NCBI GenBank assembly: GCA_037367405.1
Contig: JAZKJV010005551.1
Location: 496,001 to 560,000 of the forward strand
DNA length: 64,000 bases
Direction: 5' to 3'
Source: Ottelia alismoides
Taxonomy: Eukaryota > Streptophyta > Magnoliopsida > Alismatales > Hydrocharitaceae
Part shown: one piece after another, positions 54,377 to 64,000 of the stretch
Numbering within the stretch: the stretch's first letter is position 1
How the letters are laid out: every line of letters starts with the position of its first letter
The notes under the pieces: model-generated
What the model was told of the DNA's origin: nothing
Databases searched by the model: none
The model's input: the letters and a program-made list of their open reading frames with translations, nothing else
Position numbers and translations under genes: made by a program

Positions 54377-56080
54377 CCCTCACCATCGTCGACGTTCAGA
54401 TCATATGCCACCTCTTAAGGACAACCCCGAGTTGGAAGCTCCATTCTGGTGATAGCGAGAGAGGAGAACTCCCTCGAGCGAAGACCGGGCTCTTGTAGTG
54501 TGATCCATTGAAGACTCCTCGTTGTTGTAGCCCCTTCATCGTCGTCGGCTTAGCTCAGGTATCATTGTACCTTTGAGCGAAGAGCACCCCACTTACTCCT
54601 TCTCCCTTGATGACCCGATCACCACACATCTCCTCCCTCTCCACTGCTTTGTTATCCCATTTGCCTCCGGCCTCTCTAAGGCTGAAATCCTACTATGTTC
54701 CCTCACCACCGCTCGGAGCCCCACCCCTTCCTTCTTTTGTTTCCAGCTAACATTTGCAGTTGCGTCGCCCTATCGCTGCTCCAGCAACAGGTCGTCCGCT
54801 GCAAGTTCTCCGCGCTTCGCCACTAATGCCTCACCACCACCATCATCGTCAGTTGCACCTCCGCATTGCTGCTCAACCGTGTGTTGGTAGAGCTCATGTT
54901 CCTTCTCATTGCAGCTCCTTCCCGCTGCTCCTCGACTTCGATGCCTGATACACCTCCAGTGGTCGTTGGATCGGGCCCAAGCCCTTGATCCAATGGTTGC
55001 CAGAGTGCCACACGTTCTCCTGATCCTCGACCCCATCCTTGAGGCTCGGGCCCTTCGAAGCTCCCACGCTTGCAACCTCAGCTCAGGCTCCCGAGCCTCA
55101 GCCTCATCCTCAACTCTCGATCCTCCTACGCACGTACCCTGCACGTGTGGTGCAGAAAAATTGCAGAATGTTCACCTGCACCTAGTCACATGCGTTGCGG
55201 TGAGCGTGCTGGCAAAAATGCATAGAAAACACTTCCGACTTTTGTATACTACAGATAAGTCCCTCTAAGGGACCTGTTTGAAGGAGAAATAATTGTTTTT
55301 ATAACATTTTAGTCCCCGAACTTCATTTGCGCATATCTTCTTCATCTGAACTCCAATTTTTATGCATAATATGTCGTTCTGAGGCAATTTTCTTACTCTT
55401 TTAAATTATACAACTTGTAGACAGATCTAAATCTAGATAATGATAGTCATTATTTGAGGAGCATTTTGATTTATGGAGACTAAGAATTGACATATTTGTG
55501 CTACATGAAATAGAGGAAATAGAAGATATTTCTGCTGAGACTCAATTGAGTATGTTTAATTTGAATAATCCTCCATGATTATTGTAGATTTTTCTTTATC
55601 ATTGCAGGGGACAAATTGAGGATTCTCCCTAACAATTTATCTGATTAAAGATTGATTTTGAGGAGCAGGATTATTCATTATTCTCTTTGTACTTTGAATT
55701 TGATTGGATAAATTACAATCTGAATTTCTTTTCGATCTGTGATAATCTTTTGAGGATTTATTAATCATATTATTTGAAGAATTAAATCATGTAAAATTAC
55801 ATATCGCGAGTCTAATAATCCTCTTTATTTATTTGCATCACATTCACATAGCTTTTCTTTTCTCTTTATTTTTCTAACATAGAAGTTAAACAAGCTTTTA
55901 CTTAATTATTTTATGTAATTTAAAACCACACAACTAGAAATCACCATTTCTGTGTTTGACCTTGGAAAACTTGCCAAGTTAAAATATTCCACAACATTCA
56001 AAATTTATTGTTTTTGTTGAATTGAACATCGTCTCCAATACTACAACTCATTATTAAAGAAGCGATTTTTGAGCTCATCA

Positions 56081-57595
56081 AATGACGTTGTTGTTGGGGA
56101 ACGATGAATTTTTAGCGGTTTAAATTATTTTCTGTAATTGAATTTTGTGAAAGTATTTCCGTGTTAATTTTTTCCCTTTAATTTCTATATTTATTTTGCA
56201 TCTTTCTCTCAGTTCTAATACTAACCACAAATTCTCTCTCCGCAACTTACTTAGAGAGATTTTTGGATATAATTAAATGGTCTGCGACAAAGACTGATTT
56301 TAACTTTTGTGGGAGAGAGAGTTAGTTTATATTTATTTTTTTTGCATTATTCACAAGATCCCTCTCTCTTCGAACTTTGATAAATTGTAATAATTCGGAC
56401 TAGACTTCTCTATAGTGTGTCGGGTCTATTTCAACCCCTTATGTGTGGTTGGGACCTGACTAGAGTGGAATAGGAATAAAGCACATATATGCTTGTTTGA
56501 TTATTCTTGATTGTGATTGTAATTCTTAGGACATACTTTCACTAAATTGTACACACTATAGGTCGTTCAACATGAGCCAAATTGAAATCAATTCTTCCTA
56601 CTAATAGAACTATCTGCCTAGGGTATTTTTCATTATGCATATCAGTTAATGTAAATTTTAAAAATTTCTTGTATTGCATCCCACATGAAGAACATGAGGA
56701 ATCACTGCAAGTATTCTTCTTAAGAATGCATCATTGCTTAGGCTTGCATTGGCTTTTTCGATTCTCCCTCCTCAGTTTTTGAAACTTAGGAATTAAAGGA
56801 ATTGAGACTACTTGTTTGGCTTGAATTTCTTTGCTCATATAAGACCTCAGTGATAACCTTAATCTAAAAGCAGGACTTCTAATCAAGTTGACTATAAATA
56901 ACCTAATCTAAAATCAAGCTTGTGTATGGTGGAGAGTAACCCACTCATTGTTTGTAAGGACAAGATCACACCTATAGGACAGAGCCAAAAACCACAAATT
57001 TTCATTCAGACTACTATTTTAAAAACGACTAGCTACTTCTCATTGAGGGTTTTGGGTAGCCATTTTACGGTCCAACTTTCCTTATCCGAGTGGGTGGTTT
57101 AGAGGACACTGTGTAAGGCTCCATACTCAAGTAACACGGGTGGCTGTCTTACGGTCGTCTGTACATACACCTATACTAGTTGAAAGTAGATGCAACTAGT
57201 TGTATGAACTCATGACAGTCTTTGTCAAATATTTCAGCACATAACACCTCCACTTAGTTTTGCAAAGATTGTTTTATCATTTAATTAAAATTGAAAAGAT
57301 AAGCGACCGAGCATGACATGCCTTTACTGGTGTTGAGTGGGTAAATTGGAGAGTTTGATTTGAGTTTGCTTTGTTTAATCTTTCTCGAGATGATTCTCTT
57401 CTTGACCCCTCTTGGTCATGGGATGATCCTCTTTCCAAAGATCAATAAACCTCCTTTAGAGTTCAATCGATCCCGAACTAACCCTTCATTTTACTCGTTT
57501 ACTAGGGAAACCCTTATCCTCAGTAAATCTTCACATCCTTCAGCACTTAATTTTGAACTCTTTGCATCTAATGGTGAAAAAGAAAAGTAACGATG
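56081..57595 (+). mobile_element. Internal remnant with decayed primer site
   Basis: TGACGTTGTTGTTGGGGAAC (56083-56102) is a worn version of TGGCGCCGTTGCCGGGGAGC. The rest matches the leader of the giant element in order: 'GCATTGGCTTTTTCGATTC' (about 56746), 'GAGTAACCCACTCATTGT' (about 56934), 'AAATTGAAAAGATAAG' (about 57288). Everything after the leader, including gag, is missing. The next LTR starts directly at 57596. Confidence 0.75.
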
Positions 57596-59797
57596 TGATG
57601 AATCCACGATTCATTGCCTTTATTATTTTATTTTAGCTTCATTTCCTTAGTCCAAGACATGTAAATACCCACTAATTCCATGAAATTACCATTCTGCATG
57701 TATTTATTAAATATATATTTTTCACACTTTTTGTACTCAAACAAAAGAATAAAGAAGAAAAGAAAATAAAAAGATAGACCAGGAATAAAGTAGGGGGAGA
57801 TAGGGTCTTCAATTCAAAAATAAAAAAATAATTTGTAAATTTTCCCTGTATATTTATATAAAACTTGTACTATTTTATTTGCACATAAATTGACCTCAAA
57901 TTAATTAATTTTGTAAACAAAAATTGTAAATAAAAAAGTGTTGTAAATAATAAAAATAATTGCAAAGCAAAATAATGTACAAATTATAAATAATCACACT
58001 CAGAAAAAGCCGCAAAATGATAACTAAAATACCAATTTCAGCTCCATACAAACTCAAATTGAACCAAACTTAATCCTATTATATTCTAAAACAAAATATC
58101 TTTCAAATGCCTATGGTTTCATAATTTTTGGAGTTACAGTTGAAAAGTCGATTTTCTTGGGTGTTTTGTGTAGTTTTACCATACTTATCGTATATATTTA
58201 GCCATATTTATTTTTAATGCACATAATTATAAATATTATCTTCATTATTAAAAATAAAAAATAAAAATAAGTAAAAAAGTTAGTTATAAATTAATTAAAA
58301 ATAATTTCTTTATTTGTACATATGTATATTGTAGTATATATATAATATTTGTATAAACCTAATTTCCTTATATAAAAATCACAAAAAAGTAAATATATAA
58401 TATTAATTAATTAATTTAATTTAATTAGAAAATTAATATTTATTTATTTTATTTATTTATTGGATTTGCATAACTGGACTTGTATATAAGATATTATTCT
58501 ACACCTTAAAAAACCACCATTAAGGTAGCTAATTAATTTCTATAAATTAGTTATTTTATTTAATTGATTTAATTTCGAATTTCACAATTAGTTAATTGAT
58601 TTATTAATTTAATTTATTTAATTTGTCAATAAAAAATTTCCTTATTTGTAGATACTTTCCATTTTGATTTTTGTTTTCCTTATAATGGCCTCCTCCTCCC
58701 TCATTTATTCTTTGATCAATCTTTGGTGGAGAGGAGCCCGATCCCCGAGAGCTATTTTGTTGAAGAAGGATGCCCAGCCTCCAAGCCGTCCGGTGATAGC
58801 GAGTCGGCCCTCGTCGAGGCCATCACGGCTTATCCGATCCCGAGGTGAGATCTGTTTTATTTCCCATCTTTTTCCTAGATAAATCGTAGTTTTGATTTTT
58901 GCGTAGATGTCGTTATTAATCTTTAGAACCTAAAATCTAAAAAATATCCATCACACTTGTCCGATCTGATACCAATTTTTCATCTCATCTCGTGATCTCT
59001 CCGTTTCATGTTCTATCTCGCGCAACCACGCACCTCCGACCACATACGGTGGTCGGAGACATGGATCTTTTCCTCGCTTTTCGTCGGATCCCCGTTCACC
59101 TCCTATTTTATTTATAAATAATTATAAAAAATATACCATTTTGTGTTCCCTACATTTGTTTCGCAGGAAAATAAAAAAAGAACAATAAAAAATATATAAA
59201 AAAATTATTTCATCTTTTCTTCTATTTTTAGTTCTATTAAAAAAACTTTTCTTCTTATTATTCCTATTTACAGATCTATTAAAAAAATAAAAAAATATAA
59301 AACAAAAAAAATAAACAATAGATCTCCTACGACCTTGTCGCCTCTAGCCACTCCAGCCGGCGCCACACTTCGCCACGCGTAGGCAGTGATCCAACCGCCA
59401 TCCGCGGCCTCGGTCCTCCCACCGCGCTCCGCCGCACGTTGCGCTGCGCGGTGCCGCCATCACCGTCTTCCAGACGCGCCGGCCCGCATCGCGTTCCCCA
59501 CCCCCGTCACGAGTCCCCTTTCCGCCAGCGAGCGCCGCAACGCCTCCTCCTAGGCGTGGCGCCACACACTACCCCGGTGGACCTCCACGTGCAGTCTGCC
59601 GCGCCACCCACGCGACTGCGCGAGCTCCCCGCCGCGCCACCATCTGAAGGAGGAGGCGACGACCCTCCTTTACCCTCTCTTGAAGAGAAACGAAGGACCC
59701 CTGGAACCCTAAGTTGGGTTTTTGAAATAAAAAAATCTTTTGGAAAATTTGAATCAAAGCCCTTGAAGGTATTCAAATTTGCAAAGAGACCCTCTGT
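57596..59797 (+). mobile_element. LTR copy (3' part missing)
   Basis: Starts TGATGAATCCACGATTCATT, very like the giant LTR. It keeps a shortened 'GACCAGGAATAAAGTAGGGGGAGATAGGG' block (about 57778-57805), a leader with CGAG|GTGAGATC at 58844/58845, CAG-type acceptor-like sites (for example ending 59166) and a GC-rich island (59340-59700). It stops at 59797, where another LTR begins. With 53832-56080 and the internal remnant it could be the 3' LTR of a partly deleted element. Confidence 0.65.
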
Positions 59798-61494
59798 TGA
59801 ATCCATAATTCATCGCCTTTATTCTTTCATTTTGGCTAAAATCTTTGGTAAAATGCATATAAATAATTACTAATTCCAACTAATTATCTGTCTAACCACA
59901 AATATTTATATTATATATTTAACACATATTTCACCCAAAATAAAAGAATAAAGATAAAAAGAAAAATAAAAGAAAAGATGGTTGTAGATATAAAATATAT
60001 ACAGACTGATCCTAACGCAAAGACCTGGTCAATATTGACTGGGTCGATAAAAGAAATAAGTACAGGGAGATAAGGATCTTAACATATAATAAAAATATTC
60101 AGAAAATAAAGATCAAAAATATAATTTACCCATTTTACACCATGTAAATGCTTCGCCTATTTTACTCATCACTTATATCACCTCAAACTAAGACACTCAT
60201 TTTATAAAAATTGCTTACAAAAATATATATTATTTTATAAAAATAGCAGAAAAATATTTCAACATAAAAATTATTAACCGCACTGAACCTTAAAAGCCGC
60301 AAAAGCTGACTTCCGAGGTTTAAAACTATTTATAGATAATCCAAATGGACCAAACTCACTTTAAAATACATTTTATACTTAGTACTATTTATTAAAAATA
60401 TCAAAAAAATATTCAAAAAAATCGGTGCTTTTTTGGACCCGTTATCTATACGTACTATATGTAGAATCTTCCCAGATTTCTAATTAAATAACCGTAAATC
60501 CAATTAACTTAATTCTTTTCTTAAAATCTTCTAAAATTATATATAAAAATATAATTAAGCCAAAATATCAATAAACCTGAAGCCTCGAAGACACTACCTT
60601 TTTTGGACCTCATAACTCGGCCGTAACAATTTCGAATTGAGCAAACTCGGTTCCAAAAATTATATTATTCAATTTTCTACAAAATGACACTAGTTTCACT
60701 AAAATTGGAGTTAATAAGAAAAACACGGTTTTCAGGTCCATATTGGTATATTGTACAATAAACCGTAACTTATATTATTATTTAATACATTAATACTTTA
60801 TTTATTTATTTATTTAAAATAAATTTCATTTCATTTATTTATTTAAATTATTTAATTAATTTATTAAAGTAACCACTTAATTACATACTTAATTATTTAA
60901 TTAATACTTAATTACCTTCTTAATCACAATTTAATTATTTATTTAATTACGATATTAATACTTAATTAATAATTACTTAATTATCTAACTAATATTATTA
61001 TTAGTTCTTTAATTTAATTAATTAATTAATTTAATCTAATTTCTGTATCTCTCTCTCTCTTCCCTTTCTCTCACCTACTTTCCCAAGTCCTTCTTCTGCT
61101 TCCTCGTTGCCTCCTTCTTCATCTCTGGACCTCTTTTTCTCCGACAACCACCATCGTCTCTCCTTCCCTCCTCTTCCGGCTCCTCAACCGCCGCCAACAA
61201 ACCAAACGACCGGCTGTTGGCCGGCCGTTTTCCAACTTCCTCGCACTCCCCTCACCGGTGGTGGTGACTCGACCTCTTTCTTCCTATATATAGCCGACCA
61301 CACCCTCCCAACCTCAGCATCCCGCCATTTGCGTCTACCCCATTCCAGCGAGCTCCTTCCTCACCGTTCGTGACAAGAGCATGCTTTCTCAAGGAAGTTG
61401 TAGCGCCGTTTGGAGCCGCCTCCCCAAATCCCTCCATCTCTCCTCTCATTTTCTCTCATTCTCCCTCGAAAAGAAGAAACTGCGGAGTAGACGG
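59798..61494 (+). mobile_element. LTR copy, more diverged (3' part missing)
   Basis: Starts TTGAATCCATAATTCATCG. It has the 'AGACCTGGTCAATATTGACTGGG' block (about 60023-60045), an AT-rich body, a TATATATAG box near 61284 and a GC-rich leader (61080-61490). It is cut off by the LTR start at 61495. Confidence 0.6.
61284..61292 (+). promoter_or_regulatory. LTR TATA box
   Basis: TATATATAG followed by a C-rich leader, as in the other LTR copies. Confidence 0.45.
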
Positions 61495-64000
61495 TGATGA
61501 ATACCCATTCATGACTCTTTATTCTTATATTTTAGCTACAAAAACCTTTGCAAATATATGTATATCTCAGTAAATATAAATAATTACCAAATTGCATGCA
61601 TTGTATATAATTAAATAATTAGCATGTTTTTGTGCATAAATAAAAGAATAAAGAGACAAAAGAAAAAGAGGGAGATATTTAAAATAAATATTGAGCCACC
61701 TAATCCCAAGGGAGGGCTCAGCATGGGCCTGACCGCATAACAGCCAAAGTAGAGAAAGATAAGGAAGCTCATATGTCTAAATATACCTGTAAATAGAATA
61801 AAAATATTTTCCTCTTATAAAAATAAAAATAAAAATAAGATTGCAAATACTTGTAAATATTTGTAAATACAAAATCAAAATAAAAATAAGAAATTAAAAA
61901 GAAAATAAAGATACCCTTCCTTGTATATATCCACCATGTACATAAAACCACTTTCTATATTTATTCCACCTTGTAAATAAATAAATTAAATTCCATAAAA
62001 ATTTATATATATTCTATACTTCATAATGTAAATAAATAAAATAAAAACCATAAAAACAAAAAAATAAAATAAAAAGAATAAAAATAAAAATCAACACCAA
62101 CACTGTATATATACCATCTATATAAATGTATATATCTATTTATTTACCTTTGTAAGTAAATAATAAAAATAAAATAAAAATACCAAAATATTCCAAATTT
62201 TATCCTATAAATAAATAAAATATAAAATTGGAATAATTTATATGCAAAGAAATAACTAAAAATTAAAAATTAAAAATACATATGTATATACATATATATA
62301 ATAATAATATACTGTAAATACCTAAATCATATTTCAAAAAAATAAATGAAAATAAAAAAATAGTTTGAAAATAAATAAACATTTTTCATGTTTAAAGTTT
62401 TTCGAAAATAAGTCATTTGCTATTTTTAAATGAATTTCTAAATAATTAAAAATTGGAATAATCTGATTGGTCCACGGGGGATCGTTGACCCCCGGTCAAC
62501 TCTCTCCCGCAGACCCTTCTCTCGCGGATATGGCGTTTGACCCGACCTCTTCGATTTTTAGCCACTCGATCCGACCGCCAAATCTCGAAACCTCGGGCTC
62601 CATTTCTTCCTGGTGCATCCGTGATCCACGCCCGGGGTGGGTTCTTGGGATCCGCGCTCCGATCTTCACGCCCGACTTCCATCTAGCCGGACCCCTAGAC
62701 CTATATAGTCTGAGCTCCGCCGCGCTTTTCAATCATCTTTGGCTCAGCTCATTCCACCCTAGGACCTCCATAGCCACCGCCTGAGTGACAGCTCGCGATT
62801 GGCTGTGATGCAGCGAGGAGGGAGCGACCTGACCATTGATCCGACGACTTTGCACCGCCGTGCGCCGCCTAGACGTGGTGCTCAAGCCTCGGGCATCGAC
62901 GACCCTCGAGGCTAGGACCTAGAGCTTCATCGGCTCATTCCCAGTCGACCTCGACCATTAGGTAGCCTTCTTCCCTTCTCTCTTTAGTTAATTTTGATTT
63001 ACGCCCAAATCTATCCACCGCTGACGAACCTCGATTCCGACCACCCTCTCCCACCTCTCGACCATCGGACTCGACCACCATCTTCGCGCTTCTCCCACGC
63101 ACCTTCTGCACCCAGCCATCCAACCCAGTTCGCACAGGAACTGGGATACGAGCCCCACCGCCGTCGCATCGTCGGAGCTCACCCATATTGCCGCACCGTT
63201 CACCTCCACCACCTCTAACCGGGTCGAGGCACTTTGCCCTCGACCCAGGAGTCTGTTACGTTGCTTTGCAAGTGAAGAAGAGCCCATCTGAGGGCTTTAC
63301 ATTCAGACGCAGCAGCTCCCGCTCCGCTGTGGTCGCCTGAGCTCTCCAGAACTCCGTTGTGCCATCGAAGGAGCCTGATCGACACGGGACGTCCAGGCGT
63401 TTCTTCTCAGATCATCTGTAGCTCCCGAGGAGGACCACCGTGCGTGTACTGGGCCGGCGAAGTTCACCGGCCGCCTGTTCTTCGTGATTCCTCCAGGACC
63501 GTCTGTTGCGCATCCACTCTCCAGATATCCCGAGGACCGTCCGATCAGGGGCTAAGAGGAGGCCCAGCAACCACCATCCGATCGACGCGTGGCCCCCTCT
63601 CAGCCCTCCATCCAGCGGAAGGCATTCAGCGCCTCACGACCGTCCGATCCAGCACGTGGCACCATCCTAGCCATCCGCTTAATAAAAGGGTAAATTACCC
63701 TGTAGGCCCTTCTCTTTCTGCATTTAATATTTAGTCATGTAAATACGTTTTGTAGTTCTTTTATTTTTGTAAATATTGCATAGAGGACCCTGCCATTTGT
63801 TTGATTTGCATTTTTACCCCTGTAAATGATGGACACGTGCGTCGACACGTGAGTTTTTGATGAAATTGCATGATTTGCCCTGTGTTTTTCGTGTATTATT
63901 GCCTGCATCTTTTAAAATAGGAATGACAAATATGCCCTTCCTGGCCTGAGTCACGTGTATCGTACGTGGACCTCGGGGACTTTTACACTTTGGATCCCTG
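61495..64000 (+). mobile_element. LTR copy running off the window
   Basis: Starts TGATGAATACCCATTCATG. A CTGATTGGTCCACGGGGG patch (62462-62479) stands where other copies have the CCAAT/G-box palindrome. A TATATAG box lies near 62702, about 240 bp on. A long GC-rich leader (62480-63660) carries a TTAG|GTAGCC donor-like site near 62960. A 'GGGTAAATTACCCTGTAGGCCC' stretch (about 63688) starts the AT-richer 3' part. The end lies beyond 64000. Confidence 0.6.

Larger units (their letters stand above)
53832..56080 (+). mobile_element. Right part of the LTR interrupted by the giant-LTR element
   Basis: Continues 37735-41116 after the TCTAT duplication. It has a G-box cluster (54084-54187), a TATA box (54370), a leader with a CTCAG|GTATC donor-like site near 54557, a GC-rich segment (54570-55160), an AT-rich tail, and the end GCTCATCA at 56080 followed by a decayed primer site. 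It is therefore a true LTR end. Confidence 0.65.

Overview
This window is nuclear DNA from a flowering plant. The evidence is two L-type lectin receptor-like kinase (LecRK) loci in plant style, plus Ty1/copia, Tat/Athila-type Ty3/gypsy, LINE, CACTA, hAT, Mutator-like and Tourist-like elements and long AT-rich intergenic stretches. I cannot name the species or decide monocot versus eudicot. No prokaryotic operons, CRISPR arrays, rRNA genes or convincing tRNA genes were seen.

Layout. 1-2.2 kb: intergenic DNA with a (CA)n microsatellite and a decayed LINE tail. 2.16-4.36 kb: an inverted-repeat MITE directly followed by the one intact host gene, an intronless LecRK (2442-4364, +). 4.64-8.1 kb: a 767-bp foldback, two CACTA-like MITEs, a Mutator-like MITE with a 9-bp target duplication, and a decayed copia tail. 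8.2-17.5 kb: old LTR pieces on both strands plus a hAT-like element. 18.5-25.1 kb: a second LecRK locus (-), now a pseudogene. It is split by a complete, apparently intact Ty1/copia element (19541-24795) whose two 577-bp LTRs read as identical, flanked by the duplication GTAGG. 25.4-33.4 kb: a Tourist-like MITE, two LINE insertions with target duplications, a small LTR element in LTR-internal-LTR-partial-internal order, a hAT-like element, a CACTA MITE and solo copies of the foldback repeat. 35.2 kb: a decayed plant-mobile-domain fragment. 35.4-64 kb: nested same-strand LTR sequences of one superfamily. The best preserved is a 12.7-kb non-autonomous element (41117-53831, duplication TCTAT) with giant LTRs (3.6 and 3.3 kb), a Tat/Athila-type primer site, a broken gag and no pol.

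How it fits together. The only likely functional host gene is the first LecRK, a plasma-membrane receptor kinase. The second LecRK was probably part of the same local cluster. Its kinase half carries frameshifts and a stop, while the copia element inside its lectin exon looks very young, so the gene probably died before the insertion. The right half of the window is a retrotransposon graveyard. Its LTRs repeatedly share a CCAAT/G-box palindrome or G-box cluster, a TATA box, a GC-rich leader and an intron-like donor, and in some a tandem series of acceptor-like sites.

The most unusual signals are the array of polypurine-tract-like hairpins with a compensatory stem change (48.1-48.5 kb), the tandem 3'-splice-site-like repeats inside the giant LTRs, and the head-to-tail chain of LTR 5' ends. 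All alignments were done by eye. Boundaries called approximate may be off by tens to hundreds of bases.
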